Shown: piece after piece, positions 11,703 through 23,772 of the stretch
How positions within the stretch are numbered: position 1 is the stretch's first letter
Layout: the number at the start of each line of letters is the position of its first letter
The notes under the pieces: generated by a model
The model's database searches: none
What the model was told of the DNA's origin: nothing
What the model saw: the letters and a program-made list of their open reading frames with translations, nothing else
Made by a program: the position numbers and the translations under genes
Origin: Aspidapion aeneum
Taxonomy: Eukaryota; Arthropoda; Insecta; Coleoptera; Brentidae
Assembly (NCBI GenBank): GCA_963576565.1
Contig: OY755039.1
Location: 73,240,771 to 73,304,770 of the forward strand
DNA: 64,000 nucleotides
Direction of reading: 5' to 3'

Positions 11703-12140
11703 TATGTGATCCAGAAACGACAAGACCAAGCTCCGCGGAAATCACTACACTGGATACGGGCTGCTCGTGGCCGGTTAAAGTTGCCCTGGGCGTGGGCACT
11801 TCTCCTTCGCCTACAATGTTCTGAGTTCTAGCATTCCAGTGCCAGAGCAGAACCGTGCAGTCCACTGAACCCGAGGCGATATAACAGTCCGAGGTTATAT
11901 TACACTCCGACCGTGACAAACACGTCACGATACCGTAATGACCAAAAACAATTTGTACAATTTTGGCACTTTCAGTCGAAAATATACGAAAACTATTGTC
12001 CCAAAAACCACAGGCGATCAAAAACTTGCTGTCCACTGTTGTGACAAAGCAGTTCGAACGAACTTTTAGGTTTTGACTAAAGTTGTCGCCCAGGTGCCTT
12101 TTTAGATTCTGCGCTTGCTGGTTACTGTTTGTCGTTAAGG
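11703..12140 (-). CDS. Neurobeachin/rugose WD40 exon (last exon seen here)
   Basis: A 438-bp exon with acceptor TTTTAG just above 12140 and donor GTAAGT just below 11703. It codes for the start of the C-terminal WD40 propeller: [58 protein letters not shown], then [20 protein letters not shown]. These match the family closely, including the GH...W repeat pattern. Neurobeachins are very large BEACH-WD40 scaffolds that anchor protein kinase A and act in post-Golgi and synaptic membrane traffic. The exon starts with two bases of a split Ala codon and ends one base into a codon. At least three more WD40 blades are expected further left, outside the window. Confidence 0.93.
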
Positions 12141-12428
12141 CTAAAAATAAAAGATCAATTAATGACGTTTCAAAATTACACAAAATGTGCACTCGTTTAA
12201 GTTGAGTTACGTACTTATATAGATGTACATACTATAAAAGCATATTAAACCCATTAATAGACTGCTACAAGAGTGTCTGCATATTAGATTTAAATGAATC
12301 CTGGCGAACGTGGCTTGGATTAAAAAAGTAGACGCTTTTAATCAAATTTGAAAGGGACTGCTGTGCAGCAAAAGCGGCAAATCCAAAATGGCCGCCGTCC
12401 CGTCCTTATTAACTATTGACATTTCATT

Positions 12429-13497
12429 CTACTACTACTAATATGTCGGTCTAGAACGTTTTTCTACGTTGTCCGACGCCTATTCTCCACCTCCTTCGAT
12501 CCTGACAATCATCCTCTGTCAAATTTTTTTGACTCATTGATCTTTGGATTGACTGTTGCCATTCTAGTTTAGGACGCCCTCTTTATCTACGCCCTATTGG
12601 TTGCCGTTCTAGGACCTGCTTTGGTAATCTTTCGTTCGGTTTATCCGTTGTACATGGCCGTACCATATCAGTTGCCTTTTAGTGATGTCATCCATTATGC
12701 TTCCCTCGATTCTCATTCTTTCTTTTATGATCTCATTTCTTATGTGATCTATTCTAGATATTCTCATTGATCTTCTTATTGCATCCATTTCGACATTTTC
12801 CATTTTTGTTTTGTATTTTTCTGTTAAGCGACAAGTCTCTGTTCCATACAACAGCGTGCTTTTGACCATTGTTTCATATATGTTAAATTTTACATTCTTT
12901 TTTATCTCTCTGCTCCATATAATACTGTTAAGACATCCAATAACTTTTTTTGCTTTTACTATTCTTTTTTCCAATGCTTTACAGTCTGTTCCAAGTCTTA
13001 TCAAATGTGACACCCAAGTATACATACTCATTGCATGGAGATATTGTTTGTCCATTTTCTAGTACTAACTCACTGGATTCATTTCCAATACATAAGTACT
13101 GTGTCTTGTCCACGTTCACTGTGAATCTCCACTTTTGGTATTCTTCTGTTAACTTTCTTATCATATACTCCATGTCCTCTTTATCATTAGCCACAATTAC
13201 TTGGTCCTCAGCAAACTGTAGTGTGTATATGGTAAATCAGTGGTTAAGTTGTATTCCCATGCCGTGCACTTTACGTTTCCAGTTTTTTAGAGCTACTGCG
13301 ATATATATTTTAAAAAGAGTTGGAGAGAACAACATCCCCGTCTTAAGCCTTTTGTTGCCAGGAATTCTTTTGAAAGTCGATTTCCAATTTTAATTTTAGA
13401 TGTTGACCCTTTGTATAGTTTTTTTTATCGCTTTTATGTATGTATGATTGATATAAGTTTGCTCTAACACTGTCCATAATTTTTCTACTGGAACGGT
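12429..13497 (-). pseudogene. Second copy of LINE family B, 5' truncated
   Basis: Same family as 4387-4982 plus 8825-10640, here without the big insertion. It starts in RT (TVPVEKLW-like near 13490), passes the FADD region (near 13210, read as AEDQ here, so mutated), YLCIGNESSELVLENGQ and WSREIKKNVKFNIYE, and ends with WYGHVQRI and a TAG-repeat tail at 12429-12441. Frameshifts occur at about 13050 and 13340. The sequence across 13010-13050 is the empty-site comparison that dates the LINE insertion at 4983. Confidence 0.85.
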
Positions 13498-13966
13498 ATT
13501 TGTGGATGTGCTAGTTTTTTTAATTAAATTTGGAATAAAATCTAACTGTTAAAAACTGCTTGGGGTCTTAAAACATAACTTTTTTCATTAGAGGAAAAGT
13601 CCGAGAATTGCTTTCTTTTTTTAACAAAAACAAAACAAAAAACAACAACTGACAACCTTTGGTTAGGCTGCCTGGCGGGCTGCCTACCAGTGGCCAACTA
13701 TTTTAACCACGTTTTTAATGGTAATGTGAAACGCATAGTGTACCCACTTTTTCTAATTTGGTTCGGTACTAAAATCCTCTCTAGCTGTTCAAATATCTCT
13801 GGTGATTTGACGTTGTCAAAATTGATGTTAATTTTTATTTTTGATTTAAATTCAAGATTTTTTTGTTGGGATTCTGAAACTTTAGGAAGAAACCAATTAT
13901 CTTGAGTTGACCTAGCCGCTTACTTGTCATTTTTTTAAACAAATTAAAAGGTATTTATCCTAAGGT
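13498..13966. other. Intronic sequence, nothing identified
   Basis: No gene or clear repeat structure seen. An open frame at 13690-13905 shows no known domain. Confidence 0.4.
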
Positions 13967-14746
13967 AACTGATAATGGATGTTTTTAAGCTCACAAAAAA
14001 AAACTGATAATGGATGTTTTTAAGCTCACAAAAAAAATGGCGCTGAAAGCGCAGAACCCATTATCAGTAGCCTTAATTTATCCAAGCCATACGTTGGGGT
14101 TCATTTGAAATCCAACCAGGGCTATCAAAACGGACGGGCCACGATCCTCCACTTTCTTGACGTCACATCCGGGGCTGATTTTTTTTTGATGGACACGTTA
14201 CGACACAGCTGATTGTCTTTAAAAAATTGAAGTTGGAATGACGATTCATGAATATTTGATTTTTTTAAAAATAAAGTCATTTTGTTTTTACTTTATTCTG
14301 GCAGAACAATTTTTTTTAATGTATAGTAATCCTTAATTTTTCATAGCCGCTTCATTAGCTCACACAAAAATTAAATTTAAAGCAGAAGCAAATGTGACAA
14401 TCACAGATGACAAAGTCAAATACATGTCAAATATAACAGTTGGCATGTGGTACATGGCGGGTAATTTGAATTCAAAATAAGGAATGCTAAATCTTGAAGA
14501 TTTTAACCTTTTAATCATGTTGCTTCCTTACAAACCTTTGGTGGAATATCGGGATGGTGTCTGAGAATATTTCACTGAAATTTTGCGGAAATCTGTAGTG
14601 CCATTTTGAAAATACCATAAAAAAACCTCTGACCTCCCATAAGACCCAATGTAAAATTCAGCCCCGGGAGAACAGCTGATTTTTTCAGGGTCGTGGCCTC
14701 TATTTTTGTGTTGGCCTTGATCCAACATGCCGGCACGCTTGTAGCA
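13967..14746. mobile_element. Repeat X, half copy, split by repeat Y
   Basis: The segment 14030-14115 plus 14721-14746 matches one arm of the X elements at 31231-31602 and 57551-57966 (shared core CCAAGCCATACGTTGGGGTT and end GCCGGMACGCTTGTAGCAGT). At its left edge a 35-bp unit (AACTGATAATGGATGTTTTT and onward) is duplicated in tandem at 13967-14036. The opposite arm is missing. Y is inserted inside it. Confidence 0.65.
14116..14720 (+). mobile_element. Repeat Y, 605 bp, 5-bp target duplication
   Basis: Inserted in repeat X between two TCCAA copies (14111-14115 and 14721-14725). The ends share a weak inverted block: ACGGGCCACGATCC near the left end, and the complement of GGCCACGACCC near the right. 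There is no open frame of note. A second, rearranged copy lies at 50548-56900, also with a 5-bp duplication. It behaves like a non-autonomous DNA element of unassigned class. Confidence 0.7.
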
Positions 14747-15025
14747 GTCATTTTTCGAGGCTCTTTTCCAGTAAAGATCTATATTAGTACGTAAGTTGGG
14801 TGGCTTATGGTCAAAAATCGTACCCCGTAGAATAGTTGTGGAAGATTTTTTAAAACTATCCTAAATCGGCCTGTGTGACGTCATAAATCCAAGATGGCGG
14901 CTATTTTTCATGTTTTTTTGGCAAACTTTGGCTTATGATATTTGCTAAATTAGTTTTACAGAAAAACTAATATGGTTTTTCTTTGCAAGAGAACACCGAT
15001 TAGTATAGTAAAGAAATTAGCTTTA

Positions 15026-15762
15026 CAGTAGACTCGCGCTGATGTGAACACATGCTTGTGTGAACCTCCCAGTAGTGTGAATAGTGAAGAATCAATGTAT
15101 TATAGTAATATAAAGAGTAACGAGTCTCGATCGTATAAAAACGGAAAAGGTGTTAATCAAATGGTAAAATTTAGGGAAATTACCGAGAATTACTTAGTTT
15201 TAATTCGTTTTTTGTGGTAAATACTAGTACAATTTCATGTTTTGCTTTGTAAAATGGTAAAAACCAAGAAGTTTTTAATTTCTGCTCCCAGAGGTAAGTT
15301 TGGAAGGCGAATTTGAGGAACGAAATGAAGACACCTAAAAAAGTTGCAGTAAACTATGTTTTGGAATTACTTAAAGTGGTTACATTATAGTCAGAAACAA
15401 ACAACATAGATGTTAGAGCCTAAGAAATATTGAGACCGAGCAGTAGCCACTCATTGGTCAGCTAGATAAGTTCGGACTAAAATAACATCGTATTTTTCCT
15501 AGTGATATGTAAATTTTGAAGTTTTATAAAAATTCATAATTGTAGTATTTGTCGATACTTTAAATTGTCATTTTCAGCAGAAACTTATAGATTTGCTCTA
15601 AATTATAAGAATAGTTACTTACATTTAAAAGTCGATAGGTATGGATTTATTATATCTTATCAATAATATTTCGGTTTTAGAATAGACCTTCCGTAGTGTG
15701 GACGGTCTTCATGGTATACACGTGCAGATTTTTTTCGTGTTCACACTAGCGCGAGTCTACTG
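15026..15762. mobile_element. pogo/Tigger-type MITE, copy 1 (737 bp)
   Basis: Terminal inverted repeats begin CAGTAGACTCGCGCT, continue with TGTGAACAC, and are flanked by TA (15024-15025 and 15763-15764). CAGT-starting ends and TA duplication fit pogo/Tigger elements of the Tc1/mariner superfamily. No transposase frame is seen. A second copy in the opposite orientation is at 47797-48515. Confidence 0.8.
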
Positions 15763-16820
15763 TATATCCAAAAGCTAACAAAGATATTAACTTTTTTAAA
15801 AATACTAAAAAATATTAACTTTTTTTACCAAAAAAAACATTGAGGAAGAAAGTTTTAGACTACTCCAAATCGATTAGTTATAGATCAATTTTAAGTTTCG
15901 CCGGGTGTTTGCCTCAATTTGAATAAGAGTGCCTGTGTGACGTCATAAATCCAAGATTGTGATTTTTTTCATGTTTGTTAACAAACTTTTGCTACATTTT
16001 ACAGAAAAATTGTATAGGACATGATTTGTTCGCAATAGGGTAGAAATGTAATTAAATTTTAAAAAAATTTAAAAATAGGTGAAACCTATTCATTCAACCA
16101 GGGAAACGACAGCGAACTAAGGAAACTCCATGGCGAGATGAAAACGTCCACCGGTCTATAAGGAAGAAACATACTATCCTAGGCTTCCCTAGTAAAATTG
16201 AAAAATTTTTGTGACACCTTTTTGATGCATAGACTCTAGGGTTCTAGAAAAACAACAATATTTATTTCGTCCTAGAACTAGGCCAAAAAATAGACTATTT
16301 GAACTAAATGAAAAAATATCAAAAATGGATAAAAAAATATCAATATTTTGATTTTTTTAAAACTATAAATTCGAAATATATATAATAAGTGGGCCAAAAA
16401 AATCGGCCAATTTTTTTTTCAATATAACTTTTGAACTATATAATTGATTTTAATGGGACACACTGCACTTGGCAGAGAATTAATCAGTTTTGGCTAAATA
16501 TATTTTTTTGACCGCCATCTCAAAATCTGGCAGATAGAAACCACCACATCGATCGCCAATAAATAATTTAAATATAGTTTTAATTTTAACAATAAAATTA
16601 AAAATCTAGGATTTATATGGGATGACAAAATATACTAAAGTGAATAGTCTGATTGATCGATTCCCAGGATCTGAAAGAATTTACAATTTTAACGATCCGG
16701 AATATTATTTTAAAATTTTAATTTACCTTTTATTTTGTAGTCAGTTTAATTTACGTCAGGCAAGCCACGCTGAGGATGGAAATGCCTTTTTCCGAAACTG
16801 AAGTTGCCTTTTATACTTTG

Positions 16821-17046
16821 CAGCGGCGTAGCGTGCCTGACGGGGCGGGGGGGGGGGGCGACAGCTAAAAAGGGCGCCCCTTTAAAATCTTGCGACCAAA
16901 AAAAAAAGGTCTTTACTTTCAATTTGCCGTTGCCGGCCCTGCGACTTCATAAAGCTTAGGGCGCTTCGGCCACCCATAGGGCGCCCGTACCCTCGGGGCG
17001 GGGGGGGGGGAAGCGACAAACCCAACCCCCCCACGCAGCGCCACTG
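16821..17046. mobile_element. hAT-like short element with G-runs
   Basis: Ends CAGCGGCGTAGCGTG (left) and CAGTGGCGCTGCGTG (complement of the right end) are inverted copies. CAGNGGCG ends are common in hAT elements. The presumed 8-bp flanks (ATACTTTG and ATACAATT) match only in part. Inside are G-runs of ten or more and GGGCGCCC blocks. The region 29110-29345 has similar GGGCGCC blocks. Confidence 0.5.
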
Positions 17047-17300
17047 ATACAATTTAATTGTCAAACGTGGTTTATATCGCATTAACTAACAAGGATATTG
17101 TTTTTTTAATTAATAAAAAAAATTATTATAATTTAAAATTAAGCAAGACTGTTTTAGACTACCCCAGATCGATTGTTTATGGATTATTCAATTTAGTCGT
17201 CAGTCGTTTATCTACAAATTAAGTAAGGACGCCTGTGTGACGTCATAAATCTAAGATTGCAATTTTTTCCATGTTTTTTCATAAACTTTTACTTTTAACT

Positions 17301-18630
17301 ACAATTTTACAGAAAAATTGTATAGGACATGTTTTCTTTGACTAAAAAAAGATTACTAATTTTGACAAAGGTTAATATTTTTGTTAGTTTTTCAGATATA
17401 AAGCTTATTTCTTCTAATTTAGCGAAAGTTATACGTCAAAGTTCGTGAAAAAAAAATTACACCCAGTAAGTAATGAACCAATCGATCTAGGGCAATTTAA
17501 AAAATCTTCTACAACTATCCTACTAGATACCATAGGCCACTCAACCAATGCTTAAGCAGAGCAAAAAATGTTAATCGTTAAACAAAACGTGTCATGCAGT
17601 GGTCATAAATAATAGTAGCCACGAACATTTGAAGGAAAAAAAATGGATCTATGATGGATCTGATACCTTTCTAGCCCATTAGCACACTCGTAGTAAACTC
17701 CACGCTATATCAGCTTTGAAATATAATATTTTAAATATCTCAGTAACGGAACCTCCTACGAACGAAGTTCTTAGTAATAACATAAAATTATTAGGAAAAA
17801 AAGTGTTCTACCATATTCCGAAAAGCGCATATTGATGCGACGCTCCGTTAAGAAGTTAGCATATTTTGAATTTTATTAAAACAGTCCTACCAAAAAACTG
17901 TCATTAGCATTAATGGATTTTGACCAAAATATAATCAGCTCTTCCAGTCTTGTACACAATTTTACCTGAAAATGTCATGAAAATCGGTTTAGCGGTTTAG
18001 GAGCTATTGTGTTACGGACAGACATACACACACGCACACATACACCCACACACACGGACAGACGTCACGACGATAATACACCCAAATAACACATTTTCGG
18101 CGTTATTTCAATTTGTTTTTTGTCGAAAACAATACCTTGCTAAACAAACCATTGCTGCGCGGGCTAGGAAGGTAAAAAAGATTTTTGACAAAATCCTATG
18201 TTTTTGAGCCAAATATTTTTTAAAAGTCACAGGAAGGAATCATGACCGAATCCATGAACTTGTTGGCTGCACACAGGTCTATGTACGCCTTATACCGACT
18301 GGTCCACCCATCTAGGAACATACGGTGGAGTACGCCCAATTTACTAATGCCATACATTCTTTGAGAAATGCGAACGAAAGCAACACTCTCTGTATGTCTC
18401 TTTCTATTTCGTGCAGTCACGGTTTTTGTCGCGTAAATCAAATTAGTCTGCCTTCAAATGCGGAAAGGTGAGGTGTATTTTGCTGTAACTAATAAAATGC
18501 ATTATTAAACACTCGAATTATAATTATTGATTTTGGTCTCTAATAAATGTGTTCGTTTTTGTAGAACAACTTAGATTTATTTCCGACAGAGTTCTTAAAA
18601 AACAACAGATTCTAAAAACCAAAGAGTCCC
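17301..18630. other. Intronic repeats with a CA-rich microsatellite
   Basis: A CA-rich tract with CGCACACA and CACCCACACACA runs spans about 18020-18060. It is preceded by AAAATCGGTTTAGCGGTTTA, a phrase often seen before such tracts in insect dispersed repeats. No gene is identified. Confidence 0.4.
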
Positions 18631-18639
18631 TCTCAACCA

Positions 18640-19500
18640 AAAATATTAAAGTAAATGCTCAAAAAGTCCTCTTTCTTCCGTTAGTCAATATCTGAGCCTA
18701 TTATCAAAACCAACTCTTGCGTTTAGAAGCATGTTAGGGATAATAGTTTGAAATGCTTCTGTAATTTTTTTTCGAAGTTCTTCTAAATTATTGGCCCAAT
18801 CATGCTTTTAAACTTTATTTTTAATGTAATAAACAAAAAAAAATCATTGGGAGCATGATCGAGCTATCTCGCTGGCGATAAGATAGTTTTGCGTGTGCTT
18901 ATCAATCGATTAAGAAATACATTATCAAGATATTCCCTAATAAGTCCAATGTTATGTGCAGGGCAACCACCTTGCTGAAGCCATGTTCCACCAAATCTTA
19001 CCCATAACAATTGTCTAGCGGTACAATTTCCTGCTGCAGAATATGCAGGTATCTAGCGCAATTCAAATTACCGTAAATAAATAAAGGTCCAACCACGTGT
19101 TCTCCGAGAATACCCCCCCAAAAAATTTAGTTTTTGGGGATATTGTATTCGAGCGTCAAAGTACAAATAAAAGTTTTCCATTGGACAATACCACCTGTGT
19201 TGAGGTACATATGTCGATTTAACATTGGAAACGTGCTTTCATCGGTAAATAAAACAGATCTTAAAAAATTTTCATCACGATTAATTCTGTCCATCATTAT
19301 TTCACATAATTCCATACGACGATAAAATAATATCAGGAAAATCATTCTTTTTATGGACACTTTTAACAGTGGTTGAAGGCGTTCCAACTGCTTCGGCAAT
19401 TTGAGGTTGTTTTGCTGCACTGCAAATCATGATATCACAAGCTTTCTGCTGTTCATTTAAAATGGTAGGTTTTTTGTGACGACTTGGTGTGAAGAATGTA
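18640..19500 (-). pseudogene. Dead Tc1/mariner-superfamily transposase
   Basis: Minus-strand reading yields scattered parts of a DDE_3-type transposase: SVLFTDESTF (first catalytic Asp) at about 19230-19260; an EHVVGPLFIYGNLNCARYLH-like block at about 19050-19110; FQQGGCPAHNIGLIREYLDN at about 18920-18985, where the usual QQDG second Asp has become Gly; then SPAR and APNDFFL with the last catalytic region broken. Stops and frame changes throughout show it is inactive. Terminal repeats were not identified. Placement in Tc1/mariner rests on these motifs only. Confidence 0.65.
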
Positions 19501-19708
19501 TTATTTTAGTTTAAGAACTCACCTATCTAGTTTTCGTTTAGGACACAAATAAAAAGTAAATGATCATTGGCCTCGCTAGCCAACGCGCAACGGTGCCGGT
19601 AGAGGGGAAGGTCAAGTGACAGTAAATTGGGCTACAAGATTCCTAGTTGCGTGGACCTTTATACTAGTAGTAAACAAACCGATTGTATGCTCTTTAAAAT
19701 ATACTAAC

Positions 19709-19967
19709 CTAAGACTGGGTCCATCGCCAGAGGCAAATTGGTTGACCCATTTTGAGTAGTTTCCGCATAGCTAGGCGATTGCGTCACAGAAGCGTACGCA
19801 GGATTCCATTTATTAACTGCAAACTGCTGATGACTCGACACCGTGATCACCGAAGGATTTGATAGTTGAGGGTACGTATTGGCAGATATATGTACAATGG
19901 GGCTATTCGACAGGAACTTCATTGTCATACAGGTGTCATCTGGGATGCTCGAAAACATCATTGGTGA
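19709..19967 (-). CDS. Neurobeachin/rugose exon linking BEACH to WD40
   Basis: A 259-bp exon. The acceptor TTTTTTCAG ends at 19968 and the donor GTTAGT starts at 19708. It starts in phase 0 with SPMMFSS and ends one base into a codon. It contains [38 protein letters not shown] and LPLAMDPVL, the conserved family linker in which the first WD40 strand pairs back on the BEACH side. The shared phases and order with 30718-30917 and 11703-12140 leave little doubt. Confidence 0.92.
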
Positions 19968-22546
19968 CTGAAAAAAGAATTAGCGAATTAAGAAAAACAT
20001 AGGGTGCATTCCGCTTAAAGAAAGGTACTACTTTTAGGTCTCCATAGCAACTTGACAAAATGTAAACAAAACCAGCATAAACCGTTCCTAAGTAGAATTG
20101 AAATAAAATTTTATTTTTTCCTGATACCTGTCAAAACACCAAAGTGGTCAAAAAGTGTCTCCCACAAACGTGTCTGAGGGTTTTTCCAAATTCCACAAAG
20201 AAATGCCCGAAAAAGCTTACATTTTCGTTGGGACACTTTGTATATGTGTGTGTAGGTAAAAGTTTATTAAAAGACTTATCTTCGAGCTACCGAAGGACCA
20301 TCCTGGCAAACGTTTGGCTCTTTTAGTTAAAATAAATATACTAACATTATTAAGTAGACTATTCAGAGTCTAATCTAAATGCTACACCAAACTTTAAGGG
20401 GTACAATCGAAGTTGGTTAAGTTAAAAATGTTATTTTACTGCACTATATTCGTATTTCGGCTGGTCAAAATGAAAACAAAGTAAATGCAGATTTATCAAA
20501 ACAGAAAAAAATCTGTTTCAAATTTTTAGAATGCATAGGTGTGAATGAAGTAACTTGGTCTATCATATTGTTACGGGTTCACAAAAAAAACTATCAAATG
20601 TCAAAAACAATATGTCAATTTAGAAAACCTTCTTACTAATTTGAGTTCAATTAATTTGCGGATTTACAACGAACTTTTTAACAAAAACCAAGCTGATCTT
20701 CCACGATTTTCTGCAAAGGATTGTCCAAAGGTATTTTTAGAAAGATTAGAAAGATTTTTGGAAAGTCAATGTTTTGTTAATCGCCAAATTCACATGGAAA
20801 GCGAAATAAATTTGATTTCTGGATAATGATTTTAAAAACAATTTCATTTTATTTGATTCCTTTGCTAAAAGATTATAGACCCAATTCGAAAACGAAGCTC
20901 TAAAAAGCTCTTTATTTTCAAAACTTTACGGTGATCGCCACACGGACGAGCCACTTTCACTAGTTGTAAGCAAAAAGTATGCACTGTTTCGACGCCTAGA
21001 GGCCAATTTGATAAATCAACAGATTATTTTAACAATAATAGAACTTATTGAGCCGAAATTAGAATACATTTATGATATCAAACGTTTGAAAATGTCGATG
21101 ACCTACTTCAAAAAGTTACAACGATTGAGTCTGACTGGAAAGCATCTTTCTCATTTACAACCCAGAATCAACAAGCTTTAAACACACCTAGATATCCATA
21201 AAGTTTCAATAACGAGATGCATTTTAACCGTGATTGCCCAACAAGAAATCAATCCAGACGTTTTGAAAATCAGGAAAACTAATTCATGGTGAGGTTAAAC
21301 CAGGCAATCTGGCCATGATGCCAATAAATTTTAAAGAACTTGATGATAATAAATGTTATATTCAATTTTTATAAAATAATAAACCAATAAAAGCTCTGTT
21401 AGATTGTGTTTGATTGGTGACCAATCCTTTCAAAACGTAATAAAACAAATTCACCTAGGAATTGGTCGACATGTTGGCCATGTGATTGGTTCCCTTAATG
21501 TAAATATTAAAATCCAAGATCAAGAGTTTTCGTCACACTACTATGTAGTTGCAGACTTATCAGAAGAAGCTTTAGACAGATATTGGCTATCCAAACAACA
21601 AGGAATTATTGATTTAATCACCGGATGTGTTTACCTGGGAACACAGAAAAGATTAACAGTTTTTTGGAATAATTCAAGCTGTCTAATTAACAAATGTAAG
21701 AATAACCTTAAAGAAAAAGATGGAAATCCTAGGTTTTGTATTGATTATCGAAAACTAAACAGTCAGTCAGAATCTGAAGTTGCACAACTTCCAACAATAA
21801 GAAACATCATTAAAGAACTTAAAAACGCAAAAGTTTTTACTACTCTTGACCTTAAGAGTGATTACTGGCAAGTATGAGTACATAAAAATAGCATTCATCT
21901 TACTGCTTTTGCTACACCGGATGGAGCTATCTATGAATTATTGGTGATACCATTTGGTTCACGAAATGCTCCGTTTCAAAGGCTTATGACTCAAGTTTTA
22001 GCTGGATATATTGACGTTTTTGTCAAGGTATATTTGGACGAATTATAATTTATTCTAAAGATCATCATTAACATCTGCTACACTTAAAATCGGTTTTAAA
22101 AGAAAATTCACGAATTAAAATGTTCTCTTAAGAAGTGGAACTTTGGTTCATCAGTATTTAAATATTTGGGCTACGAAATTACTTCAAATATAAATGTTCC
22201 TCAAGAAAACCATATACTTAAAATTAAACATTTTAAAAGATCTACTTCTATAAATGAACATCAAGCATTTTTAGGCACAGCTAACTGGCTAAGAGAATAT
22301 ATTGAAAATTTTGCTACAACCTTTAACGAATTTAACTAATTAGAAAAACCGCGTTGTTTGGGCATGTCAACATTTTAGACCTTTTTTGGAAGATAAAATA
22401 TTTACTCTGATTACTGATATCAAGGCATTGGCTGGAAAAATTCAAAGATGAAAAAGCAAAACTAACAAGATGGTCTCTTCTCTTACAAGAATAAATGTTC
22501 AACACTGCCCTGGTCGTGATAACGAACTGCCAGTTCCACAAATGTC

Positions 22547-22688
22547 TATTTTTTTGTTTACTGGGACTTTCCATCCAATCAGAATCAATCGCCCAGTTAG
22601 AGCATAGTTAAAGCATTTTTCGCCAAGTACCTAGCTAGGAATCGAACCCTGACCGCCTATGTGTTAAGCAAATATTGCTACCACTATT
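22547..22688 (-). mobile_element. tRNA-derived SINE, copy 1, 5' truncated
   Basis: Matches copies 2 and 3: TGGGACTTTCCATCCAATCA tail block, a GCGATTGAT-like middle, box-B-like GGTTCGATTCC (here in complement), and GGTAGCAATA near the 5' end. The first 14 bases are missing. It lies in the decayed gypsy element between its RT and integrase remnants. Confidence 0.75.
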
Positions 22689-23578
22689 AATAAAATCACT
22701 ATCAATCCAACAACTTATGATTTAATTGTATGTTCTTATTTAACCGATGAAAACATTTGCAAAATGATTGAAGATGGGAATTATGTAAATAGAAAAGTTT
22801 GAATAGCAGAAAGAAAATTCTTAAGAACTAGGAAGTTAATAATAATCTTCTTTTCTTTACACATCAAAATTCACAAAAAACTGTTGTACCTTCAAATTTA
22901 CAGCAAAAATTATTGTACGAGTATCATGATTCTGTGACTGCATGTCATCCTGGTCGATATAAAACGTTTAGAGCAATATACCGTGTGTCCGTAAAGTCTG
23001 GAATCACCCAATTTTTACAAAAACTGCAAGCTTTTGAGAAATTAGCTTGGATATGTCAAATACAGTTTTAAAACACGAGTTAGAAAAAGTTATGGGTAAT
23101 GATACAGTATCTCCCAGAAAAAAAAAATATGACAAAGCTTGCAGTTTTCTTAGAAAATGGGATCTGGAAAGACGTCCAAAATTATGGACGACTTTGTATA
23201 TGTTCGTCTCCAGACCATTTCAAACTGTAAGTTTAGATGTTATGGGCCTTATGAAAGAACACAACGAGGGAAAAAATATCTGTGGGTCTTTACTGACTTG
23301 TGCAAAAAATGGGTTGATGCTTGGGCAGTCTATGCAGCTACTTCATCAATTATTATAAAATTTTTGCAAACGTTTTTGAACTGGTGACCACAGTTCGGAA
23401 CACGAGTGGAATGAATCTTTAGCTAAATTGAACGTTGAACATTACACTTCACCGATTTATCATCAAAGGTCCATCCGCAATCATGTTGAACGAAGACACC
23501 AGGAAATCAAAAAGGCTCTACGAGTTCAAGCACTCACACTAGGTTATTCAAAGTGAGACAAAGAACTTGGCAATATAT

Positions 23579-23772
23579 TTTTTTTATTTATTTATACTGA
23601 AACTTTCTATCCAATCGGGATTAATCGCCCAGTTTCGCAGTTTCGCAAAGTTCTAGCAAGGTTAAAGCATTTTTTTTTTAAACAAACACAAACAACCAAG
23701 TACCTAGCCAGGAGTCAAACCCGGACCGCCGGTGTGGGAAACAAACATTGCTACCACTACACCACGACGGCG
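23579..23772 (-). mobile_element. tRNA-derived SINE, copy 2
   Basis: Read on the minus strand it starts CGCCGTCGTGGTGTAGTGGT (box A region), then GGTTTGACTCC (box B with changes), and ends in a TATAAATAAATAAAAAAA tail at 23579-23600. It is inserted in the integrase end of the decayed gypsy element. The flanks hold a poor ATATTTT duplication. Confidence 0.8.

Larger units (their letters stand above)
14862..17300. repeat. Three diverged direct repeats carrying TGACGTCA
   Basis: The phrase GCCTGTGTGACGTCATAAAT followed by CYAAGAT and a TTTTTCATGTTTTTT-like run occurs at about 14868, 15932 and 17230. Each is preceded by related sequence (AGACTACYCCARATCGATT before the second and third). Each copy keeps the palindromic CRE core TGACGTCA. 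The copies are degenerate, so this is an old local amplification or three insertions of one repeat. Confidence 0.6.

Noticed and set aside
12811..13393. Plus-strand open frames opposite the second LINE family B copy
   Set aside because: They mirror the RT on the other strand, as at 8828-9244.
16882..17082. Minus-strand frame with Pro-rich run
   Set aside because: Produced by G-runs of the hAT-like element; no conserved domain.
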